Positions 41,827-49,958 of a DNA stretch of 64,000 bases are shown piece by piece. Numbering within the stretch: position 1 is the first letter of the stretch; every line of letters starts with the position of its first letter. This DNA is from DUQW01 sp050953825 (GTDB taxonomy: Bacteria > Bacillota_I > Bacilli_A > Acholeplasmatales > Acholeplasmataceae), in assembly GCA_050953825.1 (NCBI GenBank), contig JBMNNF010000010.1, positions 301,997-365,996 of the forward strand, given 5' to 3'. Under the pieces are notes generated by a model, which saw nothing but the letters and a program-made list of their open reading frames with translations, had not been told where the DNA came from and did no database searches. The translations under genes and the position numbers were made by a program.

Positions 41827-43116
41827 TTATTTGGACGATTTATTTAAATTATCGATTAATTCTTTTAATGCGTAATCAGTTGTTTTTAAGTAAGCTTGAT
41901 TTTCAACAATGTTTCTTCTCTTCCACTCTGCAAGTGGTAAATCACCAGCAGCTTGTGGAATAGTTTCTATCGGTGAATAGTAAGCATAGTAACCCTGGAA
42001 TCCAGCATTGAAGGCTTCTTCGGTTAACATATATCTAGCAAATAAGCACGCTGTATAGCAGTATTTACTTGTTTTAGGAATAACGGTAAACATCTTATAT
42101 AAATAGCCGTTGAATCCTTCTAGTTTAATATCATATGATAAAATTTCATTGGCTAATCTAACGCCTTCAGCAGCTCTTTCTTCTTTTGTTCCGAAAGATT
42201 CATCTTTTGGAGCTAGCTGAGAGGATAAACCTTTGTGTTTAGTAAATGATGCATAAAATACGGTTCTTGGATTTGCTGTGTCTTGAACTAATGTTTCAGT
42301 TACAGCTGTTGTGTCACTGCTGTGCCATGTAGTAATGTTTGATAAATATTCAGTTAAATATTTATAACCAATATTTTTATATTGTGGTTCATCTACATAC
42401 GCTTTACCATAGAATTTTTGATATGCATCTTTGAGTTTAGCAACTGATTCTGGTGAAGTTAATGACATTAAGAATCCAGCATTAATTTTTTCTTGAGTTG
42501 AACTTTGGAATGATGATTTGGCAATATATCGATCAGGATTAGCTTGTCTTTCTTCTTTGGAACCAGCTAATTGCCAAACATTTGTAAAGAAATTAGGATC
42601 TTCAATATTCTTTTTATTCCATAAGAATAATTTGTTGATATATAGCGCAGCTAAAGGATACTTATCTTCATCCTTCAATCCTACAATATCTTTTGGAACA
42701 AAGTTTAATAAAATTTCTTGATCCATATACTGAAGAACGGTTTTTACTTCTTGAACGATTAATACGTCTGCATAGTAATCACCACCCGCTACTCTATCAA
42801 GAGCGGCGTAAGTGTCGGTATCTTTATTAGATTTTGAAGAAAACTCTTTATCATAATTAATACCGTATTTTTCAGAAAATTTAGCGATAGAATATTTAGC
42901 GCTACTAGTTTGAGATTTAAACATAAAAATATTATCACCAATTTCTTCTTTAGCAGCAGCTGCTAATTCTTTTTCATTCATCTTTTGTGCTTTGGCAATT
43001 TTTTCTTTGTTAATTTGCAGAATGTCTTTTTCTTTGTTGCCACCGCATCCAACTAGTGCAATGATGCTTAAAACAAACAACATCGCTAAAAAAATTCTTT
43101 TTGAATACTTCTTCAT
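41827..43116 (-). CDS. ABC transporter solute-binding lipoprotein (FbpA/AfuA-like)
   Basis: 429 residues, lipobox LVGC (Cys24). An extracellular-binding protein of family 1 type by size, context and general pattern; I cannot assign the ligand. Its partners are a double permease, a FbpC-type ATPase and a sugar-phosphatase-like HAD protein. AfuA of Actinobacillus, first called an iron binder, was shown to bind hexose phosphates, and a phosphomannose isomerase gene lies upstream, so sugar phosphate is a reasonable alternative to iron. Confidence 0.8.
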   Translation of the reverse strand: MKKYSKRIFLAMLFVLSIIALVGCGGNKEKDILQINKEKIAKAQKMNEKELAAAAKEEIGDNIFMFKSQTSSAKYSIAKFSEKYGINYDKEFSSKSNKDTDTYAALDRVAGGDYYADVLIVQEVKTVLQYMDQEILLNFVPKDIVGLKDEDKYPLAALYINKLFLWNKKNIEDPNFFTNVWQLAGSKEERQANPDRYIAKSSFQSSTQEKINAGFLMSLTSPESVAKLKDAYQKFYGKAYVDEPQYKNIGYKYLTEYLSNITTWHSSDTTAVTETLVQDTANPRTVFYASFTKHKGLSSQLAPKDESFGTKEERAAEGVRLANEILSYDIKLEGFNGYLYKMFTVIPKTSKYCYTACLFARYMLTEEAFNAGFQGYYAYYSPIETIPQAAGDLPLAEWKRRNIVENQAYLKTTDYALKELIDNLNKSSK

Positions 43117-43126
43117 TTTAACTTTG

Positions 43127-43169
43127 CGTATCCTTATATTTGATAAACTAGTTTTTTTATGAGGATACG
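43127..43169 (-). promoter_or_regulatory. hairpin that would hide the ribosome binding site of the solute-binding-protein gene
   Basis: CGTATCCT (43127-43134) and AGGATACG (43162-43169) form an eight-base stem. In the mRNA the downstream arm contains AAGGAT, the only Shine-Dalgarno-like sequence before the ATG at 43116, so the hairpin would block translation. Confidence 0.5.
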
Positions 43170-43333
43170 ACTCTCCTTTTCTATTTTATTTTACTAGTTT
43201 ATTTGTTAATTCAATAATGTACGTTACAATAAATAACTTAGTAATATGTCAACACTGTTTTATAAATCTTCACATTAAATCTAAACCCGAAACTTAAGTG
43301 TTTATATGTATAAAATTGTTCCATTTGTAAATA

Positions 43334-43390
43334 AAATGTAAAAAAACAAACGAATTTTTTAATAAAATTCTTTACATTTCTTTACATTTA
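43334..43390 (-). repeat. three TTTACATTT-type repeats in the transporter leader
   Basis: TTTACATTTC (43371-43380) and TTTACATTTA (43381-43390) are tandem; an inverted AAATGTAAA lies at 43334-43342. They begin right at the predicted transcription start (about 43391), the usual place for an operator. The rest of 43170-43520 is AT-rich leader and promoter sequence without a gene. Confidence 0.5.
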
Positions 43391-43397
43391 TACTGAA

Positions 43398-43435
43398 AGT
43401 TTATCATGGTGTGAATCTTTTTGCAAGCGGTTTCA
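43398..43435 (-). promoter_or_regulatory. promoter of the ABC transporter operon with cre-like site over -35
   Basis: Minus-strand TTGCAA (43421-43426), a 17-base spacer, TAAACT (43398-43403). The + strand sequence TGCAAGCGGTTTCA (43422-43435) fits the cre consensus and overlaps the -35. The 5' leader is about 275 bases. A weaker alternative promoter has TTGACA at 43247-43252. Confidence 0.7.
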
Positions 43436-43521
43436 GCAATTTTGTACATATATACATTTATTTTGAAACTTTTATGTTTTTGTTTTATAAAAGACGTGAT
43501 ATATTATTTGAAAACTGAAAA

Positions 43522-43553
43522 TAAAAAAAGCGATTTTACAGAAAAATCGCTGT
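43522..43553 (-). terminator. terminator of manA
   Basis: AGCGATTTT (43529-43537) pairs with AAAATCGCT (43543-43551); on the minus strand a run of seven T follows. Confidence 0.85.
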
Positions 43554-43572
43554 TACTAAAATTTATCTAATT

Positions 43573-44505
43573 TTAATTATTTGATGAAATTACTAAGTTT
43601 AAATTTCCAGTTATATTTAAGTTTTTGACTTTGCTAGTAGTTATGAAATGGTCTCCAGTTTTGATTATACAGTCATTAATATAACCATTTCCCTCAATTA
43701 CTGAGAATAATAAAAATTGCTCTGGTTGAAATTCAAACTTTTCTTTAATAATCCATCTTTCAATTTTGAAATATTCATTATCGATATAGGTTGTAAAACT
43801 ATTCATGCCAATTTTATATTCATTAATATTTAGTTTATGACTTTCATCGGGAATAGTTGTTGCTTCTATGGCTTCTTTTATATGTAGTTTTCGTAAAGAA
43901 CCATCTAATCCTAACCTATTATAATCATACAACCTAAAAGTTATGTCTGAAGATTGTTGGATTTCTAATAAAGTAGTTCCACTATTAATTGAATGTATTT
44001 TTCCTGCCGGAATATAAAGACAATCATCTTTTTTTATGTTTTTATATTTTAATAACTTATCCCAATTATTATCTGTTATATATTTTTTAAACTCTGCTTT
44101 TGTTGTTGCGTTATGTCCATAGATAATATTGCTGTTTTCTTTTGTATCCAAGATAATCCAAAATTCTGATTTTCCTTTTTCATTAAAACGACTAGCAAAG
44201 TTATCGTTTGGATGAACTTGAATAGATAAATTCTCATTAGCATCAATTATCTTTAATAATAGTGGGAATTCATCATTTTCAATATTGTTAAATAAATCTT
44301 TGTTATTCTCAAATACATTTTTTAATGTTTGCCCTTTAAAAGGGCCGTTTTTTATAATTGTACTTCCATCTTTATGTCCAGAAATTGCCCAACACTCACC
44401 AGTTGATTCAGAAGGGATTTTATAATTGAACATCTTTCTAAGATTGTTACCTCCCCAAATTTTTTCTTTAAAAACGGGTTCTAAAAATAATATTTGATCA
44501 TTCAT
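43573..44505 (-). CDS. manA: mannose-6-phosphate isomerase, type I (zinc)
   Basis: Interconverts mannose 6-phosphate and fructose 6-phosphate. 310 residues, the short Bacillota form. Zinc-binding motifs are visible: QVHPND, KSEFWIIL and PAGKIHSI, with LEIQQSSDITFRLYDY in the core. The start is the ATG at 44505 preceded by GAGAGGA; the longer frame would use TTG. It lies just upstream of the ABC transporter operon but has its own terminator. Confidence 0.92.
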   Translation of the reverse strand: MNDQILFLEPVFKEKIWGGNNLRKMFNYKIPSESTGECWAISGHKDGSTIIKNGPFKGQTLKNVFENNKDLFNNIENDEFPLLLKIIDANENLSIQVHPNDNFASRFNEKGKSEFWIILDTKENSNIIYGHNATTKAEFKKYITDNNWDKLLKYKNIKKDDCLYIPAGKIHSINSGTTLLEIQQSSDITFRLYDYNRLGLDGSLRKLHIKEAIEATTIPDESHKLNINEYKIGMNSFTTYIDNEYFKIERWIIKEKFEFQPEQFLLFSVIEGNGYINDCIIKTGDHFITTSKVKNLNITGNLNLVISSNN

Positions 44506-44561
44506 AAGTATTCCTCTCAAATCATAAAAATTGTGCTAAATCATTTAATATGAATAATAGA

Positions 44562-45626
44562 TTATTCAAAATCAGTTTCTGAGAAAAGTGATAATTGAGT
44601 ATGAGTAAAATCTTTGTTATCAAAGATTAATTGCCATTTCGCACTTCTTCCGGTTCCAAGTGGTCTAATTAATCCTTCATCACGTAATGTTTTTAAAATT
44701 CTTTCGATTGTTGAATCACTAACTAAAGGGTTTTTTCCTCTCACATCTTGTTTGGTGAAGATTTCTGGACCTTTTAAAATAGTAATTCTGACATAATCAC
44801 CTTTTTGATATTCGGTTTGAAGCTCATATTTGTGAGCTTTTTCTTTTAATTCTTGGTAACTTTCTTTCAAAATATCGATAAATAAAATGTATAATCTTTC
44901 ATAACTAGAATATCCTTCTTGCCAGTTATAGTTAGCTTCTAAGATTCCTTGCTTAAAGATGTTTTCCTTTTGGTAAAAATATTTGAAAAATGAAACATAT
45001 TTAAAAACATTGAAATGTTTTAAAAATAGGGCATACATTAAAAATAATCCCATTTCTTCATTATACGAAGAAAATATTTCCATATTAATAAAATCAATAT
45101 AAAAATTAATAATTAAGGCAATCGTTTCATGACTTTTATGCGTCATTTCTGAATAAAATAGTTCGATTAATTCTTGCAACTGAAATGTCATTGGAGTTCT
45201 TGTATTGGTATTTAAAATATCTTTTTCTTCGTTTTTGAAGTAGTTTACACTCACTTTTCTTACGTTTTTACTAATTAAACGGGATAAATCAACGATTTGT
45301 GAGTGAATTAATTCAAATGATTTACCTGCACGATGAATTCGCCTTAAGACAGTTTTATAGTTATTAAATTGTTCTTCTTCTTTATTTTTGGCAACAAAAC
45401 TTTTCTTTGACCATTGGCGCATTTTAAAATCGGTAAAGTCAAACTGAAAATATTTACCTAGATAGTAAATATCTTCTTCAAAAGTGCTACTATATAAAAT
45501 ATCTTGATCTTTTTCAAATAGTTTATCATAGTAATATTCTTTTCCTTTTTGTTCGTAAGTATCAAGCAGTAGCATTAACTTTTCACTATTTAATTGTGTT
45601 CGTGAGATGTTTTTTAGTGATTTCAA
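44562..45626 (-). CDS. Fic-like helical protein without the catalytic motif, with C-terminal winged helix
   Basis: 354 residues, no confident family. The middle (about 165-265) follows the helix pattern of Fic domains, but where Fic has HPFxxGNGR this protein has NMEIFSSYNEEMG, so AMPylation is not expected. Residues about 275-345 look like a winged helix: SDSTIERILKTLRDEGLIRPLGTGRSAKW, as in many Fic proteins with DNA-binding tails. It could be a catalytically dead regulator. It is 13 bases downstream of the uridine-kinase gene and probably co-transcribed with it. Confidence 0.5.
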   Translation of the reverse strand: MKSLKNISRTQLNSEKLMLLLDTYEQKGKEYYYDKLFEKDQDILYSSTFEEDIYYLGKYFQFDFTDFKMRQWSKKSFVAKNKEEEQFNNYKTVLRRIHRAGKSFELIHSQIVDLSRLISKNVRKVSVNYFKNEEKDILNTNTRTPMTFQLQELIELFYSEMTHKSHETIALIINFYIDFINMEIFSSYNEEMGLFLMYALFLKHFNVFKYVSFFKYFYQKENIFKQGILEANYNWQEGYSSYERLYILFIDILKESYQELKEKAHKYELQTEYQKGDYVRITILKGPEIFTKQDVRGKNPLVSDSTIERILKTLRDEGLIRPLGTGRSAKWQLIFDNKDFTHTQLSLFSETDFE

Positions 45627-45639
45627 TTTTATTTACTCC

Positions 45640-47280
45640 TTAATGGAAGCAAGAACCACCAATGAATTCACGTAACAGTGAATTACATGGGACTAATTCT
45701 TCCGGTATATCAACAAAGTATTTTAAAAACTTAACAAGTCGGTTAGCCATAATGAAATATTCTGAGTCTCTTGGAATGGCTTGTAACTGTGGTAAAGCGA
45801 ATCTTTTAAGAACACCAAATTCATAACTTAATTCAGTATTGAAAACGAAATCGGCTCCTTCTTGAAATGGATAGATCCATTTAAATTCACCACGTCTAAC
45901 TGATGGCCACATGCCCATAGTTTCTGTAGCTGGAGCGTTGCGATATTTAGAGTCTCTGACAATTCTTCTTAATAATCTTAAATCGGTAATACTAATTGGA
46001 TTGTGATCATCAATATGTAATTGAGTTTGTGGTGCGATATAAATTTTATATTTTTGTTCTCTTGGGACTTTGCTAGTGAGTCTGTCATTTAACGCATGAA
46101 TCCCTTCAATAATGATTGGTGTATCCGGTTCAACTTTAATCGTTTCACCATTAGTAACGGAACTATGTTTAAAATCATATTTTGGTAAAGTTACTAGTTC
46201 ACCTTTAATTAATCTGGCAATGTCATCATTAAATCGATCAATATCAAGTGATTCAATATGTTCTAAATCAGGTTGTCCAAATTCATCAAGTGGTGCTGAC
46301 CCACGAGGTAAATAGTAATCATCAATTGAGATCATTACTGGCTTTAAACCTAATGACATTAAAGTAATTCTTAAACGCATTGAAAAGGTAGTTTTACCGC
46401 TTGAAGAAGGACCAGCAATGGCAATTAACCGAATTTCATTACGCTTTTCTACAATTTGACTAGCTAATTCATGTAACTCATTAGTATGTTTGATTTCGCA
46501 CATATTAACAAAATCAATTAAATCTTGTTTAGAAAGAGCGTATTCATTCATATTAGCGATTGCGGTTCCTTTCGTTCTCTTACCCCAACGTGCGGCATCA
46601 CGAAGCGCTTTAGCAAACGTTGGTGCGTGATAGAACGGAGGAATCACGCCACCAGCTTCCGCTCGTGGATATTGAATAATAAAGCCAGCTCCGTATGGGA
46701 ATATATTATATTCTGTAATGTATCCCGTAGATGGAACCATTAAGGCATACATATGATTGACATATCCTTGACATTCATATAAGTTAATGTACTCTTCTTG
46801 TCTAAATTGAAGTAATTTAACTTTATCATGAGAACCTTGATTTTCATATAGAATAGCTGCTTCCTCTAAGTTAAAAAGTCTCTTGGTAATTGGATAATCA
46901 GCTACAACAATTCGCTTGACTTCGTCCTTAATTTGATTGATAACTTGATCATTAACTCCACCTGCTAAATTTCTTATAATCGCTAAAACTGAACGAGAAA
47001 CGTTATAACTAAAACTTACATTAGCTTTTGGATATAGATTTTTAATTGCCATCGCTACGATAAATCTTAATCCGGCTTCATAAATTCTAACGGCATCACT
47101 GTCAGTAAGATATAAAAATTCAACTTCAGAATCAGATAAAAGGCGTGAATTTAATTCACGCATTCTTTTATTAACTTTAGCGGCATATGGTTTAATATTT
47201 AACATTTGTGATATTTCAAGTAGTGTGGTGTGATTTTTTACTAGTATTTCTTTATGTCCAATGACATTAATTTTTATCAT
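45640..47280 (-). CDS. uridine kinase-like protein with N-terminal TGS domain
   Basis: 546 residues from the ATG at 47280, with AAGGAGTGG eight bases upstream. The first 65 residues form a TGS domain and 65-250 a region like the second additional (editing-like) domain of threonyl-tRNA synthetase, including NMYALMVPS-like strands. From about 285 a P-loop kinase follows: GPSSSGKTT, DDYY, and GIHALND. This fused family is common in Bacillota and annotated as nucleoside kinase; the true substrate is not settled. It is 14 bases downstream of parC and may be co-transcribed. Confidence 0.88.
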   Translation of the reverse strand: MIKINVIGHKEILVKNHTTLLEISQMLNIKPYAAKVNKRMRELNSRLLSDSEVEFLYLTDSDAVRIYEAGLRFIVAMAIKNLYPKANVSFSYNVSRSVLAIIRNLAGGVNDQVINQIKDEVKRIVVADYPITKRLFNLEEAAILYENQGSHDKVKLLQFRQEEYINLYECQGYVNHMYALMVPSTGYITEYNIFPYGAGFIIQYPRAEAGGVIPPFYHAPTFAKALRDAARWGKRTKGTAIANMNEYALSKQDLIDFVNMCEIKHTNELHELASQIVEKRNEIRLIAIAGPSSSGKTTFSMRLRITLMSLGLKPVMISIDDYYLPRGSAPLDEFGQPDLEHIESLDIDRFNDDIARLIKGELVTLPKYDFKHSSVTNGETIKVEPDTPIIIEGIHALNDRLTSKVPREQKYKIYIAPQTQLHIDDHNPISITDLRLLRRIVRDSKYRNAPATETMGMWPSVRRGEFKWIYPFQEGADFVFNTELSYEFGVLKRFALPQLQAIPRDSEYFIMANRLVKFLKYFVDIPEELVPCNSLLREFIGGSCFH

Positions 47281-47294
47281 AAACTCCACTCCTT

Positions 47295-49880
47295 CTATTC
47301 ATCGAATAAGTCAAATTTAGAAATTCTAATTTTAACTTTATCATCAGTTTCAATTTCTTCAGCTAATATTTTGGCATCAAATACTTCTTCCTCTTTTTCC
47401 TTGATAGTAGGAGCCGGTTTCGTCACTTTAATTTCATCAGCAAACGCTCTTTCAACTAACATCATGTAAGGTTCACCAAGATCAGTAATTTCTAAAATTT
47501 TACGCCCATATTTATTAGCGGTATATTTGAGGTCAGTAGCTTTTATTTTTTGTAATCCTTTTTCACAAATTATTTCAATTGGTACTTCTTCTCTAGTTTG
47601 GTTTTTCGAAAGTCTAGCGGCATCTACTACTAAATGTGGATTTGATTTCATCCGATCAACAATTAAAGTGCCTCGTCGATACCTGTTATAACATTGGATT
47701 CCTTCAGCTGATTCTTTAATAATATGACCACGAGATGTCAACACCACCACTTCATCTTCTGGCTCCACGAAGAATGATGCGACCACTTCATCATTAGTTT
47801 GGAGTAACATTGATTTAACTCCGGATGCTTGTAAGCCATATTGAGGAAGTTCAATCGTCTTAAATCTTAAGGCGTAACCACCCTTAGTTACAGTATAGAT
47901 ATTACTTAACACATCAATATCAACTGCCACTAATTCGTCACCATTATTTAATTTCATCGCACGAATTGGTCTTGAATATCGTTGTACTAAGAAATCACTT
48001 AATTTAGCTAGTTTCATCATTCCATTCTTAGTTGCTAGTAGTAACTGTTGCGTAGTATCAAAATCACTAATTTTAATGACTTTAATTAAAGTTTCATCGC
48101 GTTGAATTGGAACGATATTATTAATATAAACTCCTAAGTCACCCCAACGTTGTTCCTCAAGTTTAAAGACTGGTAAGAATATATAGTTACCTAAATTGGT
48201 AAAAATTAGTAAAGTATCAAGCGTTGACACTTCTTCTTCAAAGATAAATTGATCGCCTTGTTTCAAGCCTGGCGTTTTCGTTGAAGAATAACTTCTTAAG
48301 TTACTTCTTAAAACATAACCTTCTTTAGTAATCCCGACCTGAACATTTTCATCAGAAATTAATTCTCTTTCATCGATTTTAATAGTTTCAATTTCCGCTT
48401 CAATTTCGGTTTTTCTTGATTGACCTAAAGCTTTTTCGGTCGCTTTTAACTCTGATTCAATGACTTCATTTAAAACTTTTTCGTTAGTTAATATTTTTTC
48501 TAGTTCAGAAATTTGATTTTTTAATGACTCGCTTTCTTTTTCTAATTCATAAACATCGGTATTAGATAAGCGATAAAGTTGTAAAGTCACGATAGCTTCA
48601 GCTTGAATTTCCGAGAAAAAGAAATTATTCATAATGTTATCTTTAGCATTCGCTTTGTTGTTAGAATTTCTAATTGTTTTGATGACTTGATCTAAAATGG
48701 AGACCATTTTAATTAATCCTAAAACAACGTGTTCACGTTTTTTAGCTCGTTCTAATAAGTAATTAGAACGATTAGTCACAACTTCTTTTTGGTGCTCAAT
48801 ATAAGCTTTTAAAATTGGGATGACACCAATTTGTTCGGGTCTATTATTAACGATGGCTACCATATTATAGTTGTAAGATACTTGTAAGTTAGTGTTTTTT
48901 AATAAGTATGCTAAGACAACGTTATAATCAGCGCCTTTTTTAAGGTCAATTGCAATTCTTAAACCTTCTTGGTCACTTTCATCTCTCACTTCAATGATAT
49001 CTTCTAGCACTTTATCAACTCTTAACATATCAATTTGTCTGACCAAATCAGCCTTATTTACTTCATAAGGGATTTCAGTTACAACTAACCTGTCTTGAGT
49101 TCTTGAAATTTCTTCTTTAATGACTTTAGAGCGAACAATGATTCTTCCGGCTCCAGTATTAATCGCATCTTTAATCCCATCAAGTCCTTGGACGATGCCT
49201 CCAGTCGGAAAATCAGGACCTTTAATATATTTTAAAACTTCTTTCGGAGTTAAATTTGGATTTTTTAAATAGGCAATAGTTGCACTAATAACTTCAGATA
49301 AATTATGAGGCGGAATTCTTGTCGCATAACCGGCTGCAATTCCCATCGCACCATTGACTAAGAGATTTGGGAATTTAGCTGGTAAAACTACTGGTTCAGT
49401 TTCTTCATCATCAAAGTTTGGCACAAATAAAACCGTTCTTTTATCTAAATCTTCTAACAAATATTCACTGGCTTTTGAAAGTCTCGCTTCAGTATAACGC
49501 ATCGCAGCTGGTGAGTCACCATCAATTGATCCGTTATTTCCGTGCATATCAATCAGAGGTACTAGCATTTTGAAATCTTGAGACATTCTCACCATCGCTT
49601 CATAAATTGATGAATCGCCATGAGGATGATATTTACCCATGACTTCTCCAGCAATTCTGGCTGATTTTTTGTATGGTTTGTTTTGAAACATTCCCATCTC
49701 ATACATCGCATACAAAATTCTTCTTTGAACAGGCTTTAATCCATCTCTGACATCAGGTAGAGCCCGATCTTGAATGATATATTTAGAATATCTACCAAAA
49801 CGTTCACCAACAATTTCGTTAAAACTAGATTTTATGATGTTTTTATTGACAAATTCATTTACTTTTTTAACAACACTCAT
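47295..49880 (-). CDS. parC: DNA topoisomerase IV subunit A
   Basis: 861 residues. Catalytic Tyr129 in AAMRYTEARLS; the quinolone-interacting helix reads HPHGDSSIYEAM with Ser90 and Glu94. GNNGSIDGDSPAAM is the ParC form (gyrase: GNFGS), and the gyrase-specific QRRGGKG box is absent from the C-terminal beta-pinwheel, where NRYRRGTLIV stands instead. Decatenates daughter chromosomes with ParE. The C terminus has an acidic tail. The ribosome binding site is weak. Confidence 0.93.
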   Translation of the reverse strand: MSVVKKVNEFVNKNIIKSSFNEIVGERFGRYSKYIIQDRALPDVRDGLKPVQRRILYAMYEMGMFQNKPYKKSARIAGEVMGKYHPHGDSSIYEAMVRMSQDFKMLVPLIDMHGNNGSIDGDSPAAMRYTEARLSKASEYLLEDLDKRTVLFVPNFDDEETEPVVLPAKFPNLLVNGAMGIAAGYATRIPPHNLSEVISATIAYLKNPNLTPKEVLKYIKGPDFPTGGIVQGLDGIKDAINTGAGRIIVRSKVIKEEISRTQDRLVVTEIPYEVNKADLVRQIDMLRVDKVLEDIIEVRDESDQEGLRIAIDLKKGADYNVVLAYLLKNTNLQVSYNYNMVAIVNNRPEQIGVIPILKAYIEHQKEVVTNRSNYLLERAKKREHVVLGLIKMVSILDQVIKTIRNSNNKANAKDNIMNNFFFSEIQAEAIVTLQLYRLSNTDVYELEKESESLKNQISELEKILTNEKVLNEVIESELKATEKALGQSRKTEIEAEIETIKIDERELISDENVQVGITKEGYVLRSNLRSYSSTKTPGLKQGDQFIFEEEVSTLDTLLIFTNLGNYIFLPVFKLEEQRWGDLGVYINNIVPIQRDETLIKVIKISDFDTTQQLLLATKNGMMKLAKLSDFLVQRYSRPIRAMKLNNGDELVAVDIDVLSNIYTVTKGGYALRFKTIELPQYGLQASGVKSMLLQTNDEVVASFFVEPEDEVVVLTSRGHIIKESAEGIQCYNRYRRGTLIVDRMKSNPHLVVDAARLSKNQTREEVPIEIICEKGLQKIKATDLKYTANKYGRKILEITDLGEPYMMLVERAFADEIKVTKPAPTIKEKEEEVFDAKILAEEIETDDKVKIRISKFDLFDE

Positions 49881-49958
49881 AATTTATCACTTAACAGTTG
49901 CTAGTTATAACAACCATTCCTTTCTGTTAAAATCTTAATTAAGATAATTTGAAATGTA

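Noticed and set aside
43224..43252. Main promoter of the solute-binding-protein operon at TTGACA (43247-43252)
   Set aside because: The matching -10 is poor (TTGTAA or ATTGTA), while the promoter at 43398-43426 has two good hexamers and the cre-like site.
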